IMG/VR virus record: IMGVR_UViG_3300036670_000258
Span: 1 to 64,000 of that record
From: a virus
DNA: 64,000 nucleotides
Strand: one strand, 5' to 3'
In this document: positions 38,061 through 48,500 of the stretch, piece after piece
How the letters are laid out: each line of letters opens with the position of its first letter
Position numbering within the stretch: position 1 is the stretch's first letter
Program-made: the position numbers and the translations under genes
Notes under the pieces: generated by a model
Database searches by the model: none
Told to the model about the DNA's origin: nothing
The model's input: the letters and a program-made list of their open reading frames with translations, nothing else

Positions 38061-40117
38061 TATATTATGTTAACGTTTCCGAAATATAGAAGTGATTCCG
38101 TATTTCCATTTTTAATATTTATATAAAACATATCTTTGTTTTGATTTGTATCAGTCTGATCAAATCTAACAGCTATTGCCTTTGAAACTTTAAAAAATAT
38201 CTCGCCGGCTCCCATGTCTATTCCCGGAAAAGAAGGATCATGTGATATTCTTTCTTCAATTTTCCCACTCTTAATAATTAAAATCATATCTTCAGCATTA
38301 ACTAAACTTATTGATTTGTAATTATCTCCATCAGGCTGTACTACTTTAAATTTTATAAAGTTATCAGATACTTTTGATATATTTATTATTGCAACTCCTT
38401 CTGGTTCATATATAAAATTAGATGTTGAGTTTACAATAGCACCGTCAACTGTTACCTTGGTATTTGCTCCTAATATTCCATATGTGTCTAATGCAACTGG
38501 AACATATTTAGTTTCACCTATAGCAGGTCTAATTGAGTTAATAAATTGATTTAATTCCCTATTGACTGATGTATTTGGTAACTTATTATATACTATTGTT
38601 GGAGAAAAACTAGAGTTTAAATTTAACTTTAATAGTTTTTTTCCATATTTTTTAGGCTGATTATATATTAACGATGCTACTTTAACTATTTGTGTATTAT
38701 CAGTTTCATTATAAACCCGCATATTAACCGTAATTAAAAAATTGCTTGATATAGAAGAGTTCATAATAACAGGTCTAAATATAATAGGCTCATCAAACTG
38801 ACTTGTTTGTGTAAATGTATTGTTAAATGTGTTAATATAATTAAGTCCTAATTGTTCGCTCACTTGTACCTCATAAAAAACAAGTATGTCATCACTTGAA
38901 TTTCTAATTCTTCCATTAATATATCCTTCGAATCCAGTAAGTGATCCATCTTTCGTTCCATATATTTTAAAGTAGTCTCCGTCTGTTGCATGCTCTATAT
39001 TGACAGAAAGATCTATAAATTCATCTTCCTGTGAAAGAACTATGGATTTTCCAGTATCTAGGTTAATGTATTGATATCCATTATCTTCAAATAGTGAGTT
39101 AATTAGTTTAAAATCAAATTCATAATTAATAGAGTTATTGATGGCATTAATAGTTCCTGTTGCTCCAAAAAAACTTTCTTGAAAATCAAGGTTTAAGGAA
39201 TACATATCGACTAAGGAAGGAACTTTAATTTCGATATACTTAGAGTATGATGATTCTCCTAAAATAAATGGATTTGGATTTTGTATTTCAAAATTTGAAA
39301 AATTTAAATAAACAGTTGAATTAAAATAGTTATAGATTCCCGAGCTTCTTTTAATCTTTGTTTGAAATAAAAATCCATCATATCCTCTTGCACTAAATGA
39401 ATAACCTGTTCTTAAATGTAACTTAATAGTATCGTATATTACGGATTCAACATCGCCAACAGGTACTACAATTAAATCAGAAGAAGATGTTCCATTCCAT
39501 TCAGGTGAATCTAAATAATTAAGCGAATTAGTTAAAAGTGCTAATGTATTTTCAACACCGGTTGGAACTGCATAATATCTTCCTACCTCACCTGGCGCTG
39601 TTTTAATATCGTTTCCGGTTTGTGCTTCCGGTACTGAAAAAAGAGAATTAGCATTGTTAGAAACTTCTATATTTCCACCAATTGATGCCGTATTTGATAA
39701 ATCAACATAAGTGTACTTGTATTTTCCATTAGTAGTTGGAGTGTATATATATGTAAATCCTATAAGGTATCCGTTTCCGTTTGGAATATTAAATCCCTGT
39801 ATATTATTTATTGATGCATCACTTAAATTGAATTTATATGTTTTTCCATTTCTTAAAAGAAGTTGACGTGATGCAAAATTATTAATAACCACATAACCGC
39901 TTGCGATTTTAACATCAAATTCAACAACGTCTGCGCCTAATTCATGAATTAAAAATCTAGAAGCATTTCCATCACCGTCAACTGTATCTAAATACTTTAA
40001 TTGACTTCCGTTGTTGTCATTTTCTATCCTAGCCAATACTGGATTTGATTGATCGTGATATATAAATTCCAGTAAAATGTCTTCGTCTATTTTAAGGAAT
40101 CTTGATGATTTTGCCAT
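38060..40117 (-). CDS. large virion structural protein (685 aa)
   Basis: No family recognised. It is beta-rich throughout, with Asn/Ser/Thr/Tyr-rich strands such as Gly-Tyr-Val-Val-Ile-Asn-Asn-Phe-Ala and Gly-Tyr-Ile-Asn-Gly-Arg-Ile-Arg, few Cys and no catalytic motif: the profile of tail appendage proteins. It is placed between the membrane-anchored protein and the tube-like protein in the tail operon. It is probably a baseplate or fibre component. Confidence 0.6.
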   Translation of the reverse strand: MAKSSRFLKIDEDILLEFIYHDQSNPVLARIENDNNGSQLKYLDTVDGDGNASRFLIHELGADVVEFDVKIASGYVVINNFASRQLLLRNGKTYKFNLSDASINNIQGFNIPNGNGYLIGFTYIYTPTTNGKYKYTYVDLSNTASIGGNIEVSNNANSLFSVPEAQTGNDIKTAPGEVGRYYAVPTGVENTLALLTNSLNYLDSPEWNGTSSSDLIVVPVGDVESVIYDTIKLHLRTGYSFSARGYDGFLFQTKIKRSSGIYNYFNSTVYLNFSNFEIQNPNPFILGESSYSKYIEIKVPSLVDMYSLNLDFQESFFGATGTINAINNSINYEFDFKLINSLFEDNGYQYINLDTGKSIVLSQEDEFIDLSVNIEHATDGDYFKIYGTKDGSLTGFEGYINGRIRNSSDDILVFYEVQVSEQLGLNYINTFNNTFTQTSQFDEPIIFRPVIMNSSISSNFLITVNMRVYNETDNTQIVKVASLIYNQPKKYGKKLLKLNLNSSFSPTIVYNKLPNTSVNRELNQFINSIRPAIGETKYVPVALDTYGILGANTKVTVDGAIVNSTSNFIYEPEGVAIINISKVSDNFIKFKVVQPDGDNYKSISLVNAEDMILIIKSGKIEERISHDPSFPGIDMGAGEIFFKVSKAIAVRFDQTDTNQNKDMFYINIKNGNTESLLYFGNVNII

Positions 40118-40132
40118 TTCTTTATAATTTTA

Positions 40133-40945
40133 TTAAAATCTAAGCCATTTCGGAGACCACTGTATACCTATATTAATAGAAGGACCTACTGTTATTATTT
40201 GATCTGTATTTAAATTTAATCCATATCCGATACCTACCCCTAGTGACCAATGTTTTACTCTTTCTTTGTTATTAAGTTTATCGTTTACTAAATTAATATT
40301 TTCTATATTTGTAAACTCTAATCCAGGATAAGGTGTTGTTATTTTTAATGAATTAACACCCTTTTCATTAACTATTGCTGCTTTTAATTCTATTCCTTGA
40401 CTAAAATTAAACCTACTAGAAGTTAATGAAATTTCATTTATAGATTTATTTCTTAAAAGATTTACAGTTCCATCAAAACGTCTCCAATTGTATTTATCCC
40501 AGTTTTTTTCGTCGACAAATGTTATAACATATGTTGAATCGCTTATACTCACAATATCACCACCGGAATTAATGATAGAATCCTTAATCCTGATTTCAGC
40601 TCTTAATAGAGAATTAATATTTCTAATATCTTTAGTTAAATTAAGAGCACGTTGATAATCTGCAACCTCCCTTTTCGTCATGTTAGATAGAGAATTAACG
40701 TCATACTCATATGAAAGTTTAGAAGATACTAATTCTCCTTTTTTGTTTCTTTCGTTTTTTATAGTATCTTGACTTGCTTTATAATTATTTAGGGCCCTAT
40801 CTGCAACAACTTTCGTTAATTCTAATTCATTTTTAAGATCAGATGTTGTGTTACATTGTCTTAAAAACAATAAAGTAAATAAAATAACTCCAATGAACAC
40901 TAAGGTATTTTTATTTGTAGGTATGTATTTTTTATAATCTATCAT
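40133..40945 (-). CDS. membrane-anchored coiled-coil protein with beta-rich C-terminus, spanin-like
   Basis: 270 residues. Positions 14-30 form one hydrophobic helix ending Leu-Leu-Phe-Leu-Arg-Gln-Cys. About residues 36-120 are a charged coiled coil. The C-terminal 45 residues alternate like outer-membrane strands: Trp-Ser-Leu-Gly-Val-Gly-Ile-Gly-Tyr-Gly and Val-Gly-Pro-Ser-Ile-Asn-Ile-Gly-Ile-Gln-Trp, ending Trp-Leu-Arg-Phe. Proteins of this build (sometimes DUF6808) occur in Bacteroidetes phages. An inner-membrane anchor, periplasmic helix and outer-membrane end suggest a spanin-type lysis role, but no holin or endolysin is adjacent. Confidence 0.55.
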   Translation of the reverse strand: MIDYKKYIPTNKNTLVFIGVILFTLLFLRQCNTTSDLKNELELTKVVADRALNNYKASQDTIKNERNKKGELVSSKLSYEYDVNSLSNMTKREVADYQRALNLTKDIRNINSLLRAEIRIKDSIINSGGDIVSISDSTYVITFVDEKNWDKYNWRRFDGTVNLLRNKSINEISLTSSRFNFSQGIELKAAIVNEKGVNSLKITTPYPGLEFTNIENINLVNDKLNNKERVKHWSLGVGIGYGLNLNTDQIITVGPSINIGIQWSPKWLRF

Positions 40946-40974
40946 GTTTTATATATTTAAATTATTTTTAATGA

Positions 40975-43275
40975 TTAACTGCATATCATGTAATCTGGAG
41001 GATTAATTGATGTAATTGCAATATACTCTCTGTATTGTAGTTCACATTGTCCCTGTCCACAATCAACGTAGTCTGATGATAGGTTACTATATTGTACTGA
41101 CGTGCTTCCTGCAGGAATAGTTAACACAACATAATCGGTACTCGGCGTTGAACAACCGGCTTCAGATATTTCAATCGTAATATCTACATCTTCATTAGTG
41201 ATGGCTGACAATTGTAACGTTAAAGTACTATATGATGCATTTGTTGAATTTCCAAGACATTCTCCTATGAAATTCGTTGTATCTAAACTTGCAGTAACAC
41301 ATGGGATTGCAATAGGGCCTCCTATGACATTATATTCGAATTGGCTTCCAATAGGTGTGCCGTTTGGAACTGTTATTGTTATATTTTTAGTAAGTCTTGT
41401 GTTTGAATTAGATAATGATTGACTATTCACTGTAAATGTAGAACCCTGTGGAACATTTGATCCTGACGTATCAACATTACTAACATCATTAAATTTATAT
41501 CCACTAATAGCATCTATCACTATGTTAAACGTATATCCTGCAGTATAGTCATATATTATATTTTCATCCTGTACTGGAGTTAATGTTGAATTAATTGGAT
41601 TAGAATTTCTATGCAATATTAAATTATTCTGGAGAGAAGGTGACATTGCATCAGATGTATCAACGCTTAATGGAATAATAGTATTATTGGCAGGTTGAGA
41701 GCTAACATATATTGCTAAGTTTAACACACTAGGATACGCACCGCTACCTAAAGTTCCAACGACATCTGAAATATAAGAAGGAAACCCTATTACAGGTACA
41801 GATACCCAGTAATATCCAGAAGGTGCATTAACAATAGAGTTGACTTGATATGATGAACCCTGTGGGTTGTTCGTAGACACTATATCCTGTGGATTAGGGC
41901 TTATGCTATCTGGCGATGAATTAGTATCTGTTAATCTAAACGTTGTGTTAGAAATAGAAGCCTGTCCATCACCAGCTGACATCCAGTATAAATCAACCTC
42001 ATCTAAATATATAATCTGAGGAAGTCTTTTTATTTTATATATAGTACCACCCTGTATTATTCCTACTAAATCATCATTAGTACTAATAACTGAATTGACA
42101 TCGTAAATTCCATTATTTGAATCACTAGCCACCATTGTAGTATCTGCACCTCCTATTAAATTCACAAAGGTGTTTGTACTAAATGAATATCCTTGACCGC
42201 TCGGTTCATTCGATATTGAATTATCTTCTATACTGTAACTGAATGAATTTAAATTTGGAACAATATGACTTTCAGTATCTCCAATCCATTGTTGTCCATT
42301 ACATAAATACCATCCTTTATATCTACCAACACCTGAACCTACTCTGATTCGAATTGGAAGATCAGGAAACTGTGTGGTATCTATTACTTCATTATTTATA
42401 AATTTAGTACTATCACTAAAAATAGAAGGAAGTACTGAAATAATAGTACCAAATGGAACGGTTCCTCCTAGTTCTTTAACACTTTTATATATTACTGTTC
42501 CTTCTGAATCAGCAGATACTGCTACTTTATCGGTCGATGCCGGATACTCTGTTGTTCCTTTTATAATTAATATGTTGTTAAATGTTACCTTTGAATTAAA
42601 TATAGTATCTGTATTATATTCAGTAATACTTTGTCCTATTTTAAGTAAAATAGCACTATTTATATTAGATTTAAATATATGGTCTTCTGCATATAATATA
42701 AATGAAGTATTTTCTATATTTGCATCTTGAGATTTAAACTCCATAGTAAATTCATTCACAGAATTTAAACTATTAAGTTTCATTGTGAAATCAACCCAAT
42801 GATCCGGAACATCATCACTTGTGAATCTTAAATTAGAGGAAAATTGATTTTTTCTGTTTATAATCCACTGATATGGAAGATTTCCATTTAAAAAATTAGG
42901 TGTTGAATCATATTGAACATCTCCTGGTAAAAAACCAACACTTATTATTGGTGGATATGTATTTTCAGGTGAATTATTAGGTCCATTATATATCGGAACT
43001 AAAGTGTCAGTAGTTGGCACGGTAGGATCTCCTTGTATATTTTTCCAAAATACTTCATTATTATCACCTGAAGGCCCTTGGGTTCCTTGAAATCCTCTAT
43101 CTCCTTGAAATCCTCTTTTGCCAGTGACACCTTGTGGGCCCAGTTCACCCTTAATTCCCCTTGGACCCTGTGGACCTCCTCCGTTTGCAACTAGTTGATC
43201 AAAATTATAATTAATTTTGTCTAGTTTAATATTGTCAGCGTCCGCATTACTTACTTGCTTTAGATTTATTATCAT
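40975..43275 (-). CDS. collagen-like tail fibre with collar-type domain (766 aa)
   Basis: Residues 1-30 end in Lys-Ile-Asn-Tyr-Asn-Phe-Asp-Gln-Leu, an attachment segment shared with the next fibre. Residues 34-72 are Gly-x-Y collagen repeats (Gly-Pro-Gln-Gly-Pro-Arg-Gly and Gly-Phe-Gln-Gly). Near residue 320 Gly-Trp-Tyr-Leu-Cys-Asn-Gly resembles the tail-collar motif (Gly-Trp-Leu-x-Cys-Asp-Gly). The second half is beta-rich, with Ser/Thr/Asn-rich Ig-like strands ending Asp-Tyr-Met-Ile-Cys-Ser. It is probably a trimeric receptor-contacting fibre. It is paralogous to 43314-45581 in its head and collar regions but different at the tip. Confidence 0.8.
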   Translation of the reverse strand: MIINLKQVSNADADNIKLDKINYNFDQLVANGGGPQGPRGIKGELGPQGVTGKRGFQGDRGFQGTQGPSGDNNEVFWKNIQGDPTVPTTDTLVPIYNGPNNSPENTYPPIISVGFLPGDVQYDSTPNFLNGNLPYQWIINRKNQFSSNLRFTSDDVPDHWVDFTMKLNSLNSVNEFTMEFKSQDANIENTSFILYAEDHIFKSNINSAILLKIGQSITEYNTDTIFNSKVTFNNILIIKGTTEYPASTDKVAVSADSEGTVIYKSVKELGGTVPFGTIISVLPSIFSDSTKFINNEVIDTTQFPDLPIRIRVGSGVGRYKGWYLCNGQQWIGDTESHIVPNLNSFSYSIEDNSISNEPSGQGYSFSTNTFVNLIGGADTTMVASDSNNGIYDVNSVISTNDDLVGIIQGGTIYKIKRLPQIIYLDEVDLYWMSAGDGQASISNTTFRLTDTNSSPDSISPNPQDIVSTNNPQGSSYQVNSIVNAPSGYYWVSVPVIGFPSYISDVVGTLGSGAYPSVLNLAIYVSSQPANNTIIPLSVDTSDAMSPSLQNNLILHRNSNPINSTLTPVQDENIIYDYTAGYTFNIVIDAISGYKFNDVSNVDTSGSNVPQGSTFTVNSQSLSNSNTRLTKNITITVPNGTPIGSQFEYNVIGGPIAIPCVTASLDTTNFIGECLGNSTNASYSTLTLQLSAITNEDVDITIEISEAGCSTPSTDYVVLTIPAGSTSVQYSNLSSDYVDCGQGQCELQYREYIAITSINPPDYMICS

Positions 43276-43287
43276 TTACATGTACTA

Positions 43288-43295
43288 TATTTATA
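43288..43295 (-). promoter_or_regulatory. T4-late-promoter-like octamer before the collagen-like fibre gene
   Basis: TATAAATA on the minus strand ends 12 bases before the start codon, in the 38-bp gap between the two collagen-like fibre genes. It is placed where a late promoter would make sense; a chance match is possible. Confidence 0.3.
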
Positions 43296-43313
43296 TTCTA
43301 TATATTACTATTA

Positions 43314-45581
43314 TTAACGTGTGCTTTCTTGATTAGGTACACACTCATTAGGAAAATTAATAGTACCATTGAATGCGTTAATTAATGCATTCTTATTTTC
43401 TAAATCACTATTAATCATTTCATTTAAATAAATTCTTTTAAATGGATAACTGCTTCCAGGTGCCGGTTGACTAATTACGCTAACTAGTCCAGGTGTTTCA
43501 TTTAATATCCTGGCATAATTTATAGGAACATATACTAATAATGAGTTATCATGTACAAATACAAGATCAGCTATTATACTAGTATCATACTCTACAAATG
43601 ATTCTCTAGACAATATAGAAGCACCACATGCTGACGGGGTATTAGTAACATTATTAAATCCAGTTACTCCATTTCCCACTGATATTGAAATAATAAAATT
43701 TTTAGTAAAAATAACACCTTCGAATTGACTTCCGTTCCAATATCTTCTTTTTCCAGTAGAAGTGCTACGATACCATCCCCTGTCCGCATTTAATAAAGAA
43801 TCATTATTATCACGCAAAACTGTGGCGTTTTCAAATAAAACAGTATCTATAGAATAATTTAATCCAGGAAGAAAAGAATAATTACCATTAATTCCATCAA
43901 CTCTCATTGAATATCCTAAAGAAGTAGTTTCATATTGTTCAAAGGCACAATATACTTCACCTGAAAATGTAAGACTTCTAGGATTCCAAAATCGCACGGA
44001 GTTATCTGTTAAATCTATATAGTATCCGAGGGGTGCAAGATTTGTTGTTCCTGCATTATATAGATATGTTTCTTCTAATGTTTCGCGAAACGTACTCCAT
44101 GTACCTGGTTCTCCGTTCCATGTGTATTCAATAGATGAGCTTACTTTACATATTTCACCCGAATCATTATTAAAACTATATCCTAATGATATACTATTAG
44201 TAACAGGTGGCTCCGATACATTATCTGACACTGACCATATTAAATTATCATTTTCTAAATAAACAATATGAATCATTTTACTAACGTATGCATTTACGTT
44301 TGTACTTCCATCTTGAAGTCCAAACGTAAAGGTGTCATTTGCTGAAATAGCATCATCATTACTCTGAAACACATTATCAAAAGAAACATTATATACTCCA
44401 TTGGATTCAACTGCTGCTAATGATATATCATACCCTGCCATAATAATAGAAGTACCGTCTCCGCCTAATACAATCTCGTTTTGATCTCCTTCATTAGAAG
44501 ATATAGTATATTGAAAAGAATTTAGATTTGGTGTTGAATATGAGTTAACACCATTTTCTATTTCCCATGATAATCCATTGCACAAATACCATCCAGCGTA
44601 TTGTGTATTAGGAATTCCTCTTCCATACCTATTACGCAATACCGGTAATGGATTCCCACTCTGTGATATTACTTCATTAAGATAAAAATTAGATGAGTTA
44701 AACTCATTTTCTCTAATTGAAATAATAGATCCTATTGGAAAACTACCAAACAGAGAGTTTTTATCTTTCCATGTAACGGTACCATTTGCATCGCCTGAAA
44801 CTAATACATCTCCTTCAGTTGCGTTTACATTAAACTGAAACTCAGCGTTTGCCCTTGACAATTTATCAGGAAATCTACTTAATTCAGCAAAACTTTCACG
44901 AATAGTATTACCGATTACTATATTTAAATCACATATACTATGACTTAATGCGTTTAGAATATCAAGAGTATCTCCTACTGATTTAATTATAGTACTATTA
45001 GATATTATAATCTGCTTAAATCCGGCGTCTGCTGTTACTATTTTTCCAATATGTAGCGTTTGACGTTCAATGTTGTCTATTACTTGAACATCCAGTTTAA
45101 AGTCAGAAACTTTAGTTTCGCTCTGTAATCTTAAATTAATTTTTGAAGGACTTGAAGATGCCACATTACCAATTACAACATATTCTCTAGAAGATGTTGC
45201 GGTATTATATTCTGCATTGTTTATATCAAATCCAATCTTAAGTGTTACCGGACTTATGTTTTGAATACTGTTTACATTATATTTAGGTATTAAATAAGAA
45301 ATTCCACTATTTGCCTCTAATCTATATGTCCATACATCCTCTGTTGAATATCCTTTAACCCCTTGATATCCATCAACACCTTGATATCCTTTAACCCCTT
45401 GCATTCCTAAAGGTCCGGGATTACCGTCATATCCTAATATACCCCGGGGTCCTGCAACCCCTCCACCTGTCATTTGACTAAAATTATAATTAATCTTACT
45501 AATTTTATCAATTGACCACCACGTGGCCTCATTTGGATTCAAGTCACTTGCAAATAATTCTTTAATATTAATAGTAGCCAT
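43314..45581 (-). CDS. collagen-like tail fibre with collar-type domain, paralogue (755 aa)
   Basis: It has the same plan as the downstream gene: Lys-Ile-Asn-Tyr-Asn-Phe-Ser-Gln-Met, Gly-Gly-Gly-Val-Ala-Gly-Pro-Arg-Gly, about 14 Gly-x-Y triplets (including Gly-Tyr-Gln-Gly-Val), and Gly-Trp-Tyr-Leu-Cys-Asn-Gly near residue 330, followed by Pro-Asn-Leu-Asn-Ser-Phe. The distal part diverges: it has Gly-Trp-Tyr-Arg-Ser and Trp-Asn-Gly-Ser-Gln-Phe modules found in appendage tips. Two paralogous fibres with different tips suggest two receptors or a fibre made of two chains. Confidence 0.8.
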   Translation of the reverse strand: MATINIKELFASDLNPNEATWWSIDKISKINYNFSQMTGGGVAGPRGILGYDGNPGPLGMQGVKGYQGVDGYQGVKGYSTEDVWTYRLEANSGISYLIPKYNVNSIQNISPVTLKIGFDINNAEYNTATSSREYVVIGNVASSSPSKINLRLQSETKVSDFKLDVQVIDNIERQTLHIGKIVTADAGFKQIIISNSTIIKSVGDTLDILNALSHSICDLNIVIGNTIRESFAELSRFPDKLSRANAEFQFNVNATEGDVLVSGDANGTVTWKDKNSLFGSFPIGSIISIRENEFNSSNFYLNEVISQSGNPLPVLRNRYGRGIPNTQYAGWYLCNGLSWEIENGVNSYSTPNLNSFQYTISSNEGDQNEIVLGGDGTSIIMAGYDISLAAVESNGVYNVSFDNVFQSNDDAISANDTFTFGLQDGSTNVNAYVSKMIHIVYLENDNLIWSVSDNVSEPPVTNSISLGYSFNNDSGEICKVSSSIEYTWNGEPGTWSTFRETLEETYLYNAGTTNLAPLGYYIDLTDNSVRFWNPRSLTFSGEVYCAFEQYETTSLGYSMRVDGINGNYSFLPGLNYSIDTVLFENATVLRDNNDSLLNADRGWYRSTSTGKRRYWNGSQFEGVIFTKNFIISISVGNGVTGFNNVTNTPSACGASILSRESFVEYDTSIIADLVFVHDNSLLVYVPINYARILNETPGLVSVISQPAPGSSYPFKRIYLNEMINSDLENKNALINAFNGTINFPNECVPNQESTR

Positions 45582-45584
45582 TAA

Positions 45585-48500
45585 TTATGATTGTATTTTA
45601 ACATGGATTTTAAAATTATATGAATATCCAATTATTTTATTATATATTAATCTAAAACTTAAACCGTCCTTTTGATAACTTAAAATGTTAAAATTAGTAA
45701 GTTTAACAAATCCGTTTTTATTTAAATCATCAACATTATCGACCGATACGAATGATGTTGATAAATCCTTTCCCTTAGTTCCATAAATATCTATTAAATC
45801 TATGATGAAACGTGGAATTATGTTTCCATCGGTATATACCTTTAAATCGTCATCTATGGTAGTTTCATTACCATATGATAATGAAGGCACGACATACTTT
45901 CCAAAACTCTCTTGAATTCCATCTTCTATTAATTCCTGCAAAATAGCAAAAGGCAAATAAACGTCCATTAACACTTGCGCATTATCCTCATACCAATGAA
46001 TTGAATTTGTATTTAGACTATTTAATCTAATGTTATCAAGTATCTCAATTGTATTTTCCTTTTTATTAGTATATCGAGTAATATCATATGATTCTTTAAC
46101 TTTCATAATAGTTGAAGCCATAAAGTTCTTTTTTTCTATTGGACTTAGAGTTCCGCTTACTAATTTTATAAATCCACCCGGCAACGCCTTCGTAAAAAAA
46201 TTGCTTGAATACTTAGATTTAAAAAGGTTAAGCTTCTTTTTATCAATTGCTATTTCTCCAATTAAAGGATATATTGGCAACTTATCAGAAGTACGTGACA
46301 ATTTTAATATGTTTTTAGAATTTTCATCATTCACTTTGTGATAAAAATAGTTATTTATAAATCCATAATCTTCTCTATTGTTTTTATATGAATCAAATGC
46401 TATTCCAAGATCATTGAATTTTTTATACATTAATATATTTCTTTCGGTTGAATTAATATTAACTTTATTAAAAGAATATCCATCCCCGAATGTAATTACA
46501 CTATTAAATAAAGGATCATATTCACCGTTCATTCTTCGCAATATGGTAAGATATCCTCCATCCTTTCTATTTGATATTATGCTTCCAATTTCACCTGAGA
46601 ATAATTGATACGCCCTTGGTTTGTCAGGGTCGCTTGTGGCGGTAACTATTGACGGTTTAATTATGTTAACACCTGATTCTATTGACAATGAGTATGCGTT
46701 GTTAATTATATTACCTTTTTCTTCTATCGTAATATACTCTATGTTTTCAAATTTATTAAACTTGTTAGCAAATTTATAAGCATTAATTTCATTTAATAGA
46801 ACATTAAATCCATTTTTTCCTCCTTTATAATATTTAAAATTAGTAAGAGGAATTAGTTGAATATCTTCTACATTCATTCTAATACCTTCAGCCTGTCCTG
46901 TTTGTGTATTAAATTTCCATGGAATACCAGCTATCGTTATTTGGGTATCATCAATTACATTTATCACCTTTACTGCATAGGTATCCCCTTCGGCTTTGAA
47001 ATAAATCCAAGAAAAATCTCCATTTTCGTCAACAGTTATGTATTTTGTAAATTCAGCAGGAAATGGTGTAATTTCAGAAGATCTAATAACAGTAGGTTGG
47101 TTAGGATAACTATTACTAAATTCAGCATGATTTAGTGAAAAATCAATCCAAAATGGAATTTCGTTGTCTATAATTTCTTCTTCTAACTTAATATCATTTA
47201 ATGTATATAATAAATGTCTATCAATATCCGATACGTCATTATCTACTACATTTACTGTTATATAAATACATATAAACTCAAACTTTTCATTTTTAATAGA
47301 CTTAATGTTTACAGAATTATTAGTGATAAGGTTGTCATCGACATCTCTGTCTTTATAATATGATAACACAACTCCAAACTTATAATTATTAATATTTGAA
47401 TCATTTATGAACTCTGTTGGAAATTCACTTACATTTTCTTTTCTTTTTAAATATTCATATCTAAGCCCTCTAAACACAGTAGAAGAATTCTTTTCTAAAT
47501 TTCCTATATTAAATTTGCTCCATAAAACCTTCATGGCATTGTCATGCCATATTTGATCAGCTGAGTTGTAATATCCGTTCCAATTAAAATGACTTTTAAA
47601 ATAATCAAAATCTGTACTTTTTAATTTTTCAATAGTCAATCCTCCATCATCAGCAAAGTCAACATAATTATTAAAATCAAACCCATTTTCTACTAGATTA
47701 TTTCGCAGACTACTAGGTATTTTATTAATTAAAAAATGCTCCATATTCATGAATTCAACATTTCTATTTGAATCTATTTCAATATTAGGCGATAAATTGT
47801 CTTCACCAAACGCTTCATATGCGTTTAATATATATGGCAAGTTTCTTGCGTTTAATGCGTCTTTTAATTTAAACTTATTAATAGTTGGAACTATTCTACT
47901 TCTTAAAGAAGTCTCTTTCAAACTATTTTCTCGTAGTCTGTCATATTCATTATTTACATAATTTTCTAAAATAGTTTCATCCGTGATTAATTCATTTCCT
48001 AGAACAGAGTTTAGTCCAGCATACGTTGTTTGTTTTTCATTAGGATGCGAATAAACATCTAAAGATAAATCACCTAGATCTGAATTACGTGTAGAATAAA
48101 AATCAAAATCAAAGTCTTTAAAGTCATACGCAGCAAATCTTCCATGTGAAGTTTTATAGACATCATATATTTCAAAAACGTTATCATTTGAAACAGAAAC
48201 TACCGAATTTAAAATAATTCTATAAAAGTCTTTAATGATAGGATCTTTTTCAATTTCAATAATCTGTATATAATTATCCTTATTTTTTTGCTTTACCCAT
48301 TCTCCGACATTTACGTTTCCGATTTCACTTGATTTCACTAGGATGGATTGACCTTCCCTGGAACCACCTACCATTGAGTATATATCCCATTCACTAAATA
48401 TAGTATCTTGAAAAGAAGAAGAGTCGGTAGCAAAAACCCTATACATATACTCACCATACACTTGACGGTATATATTATCTCCAATAATTACTAATGTAGA

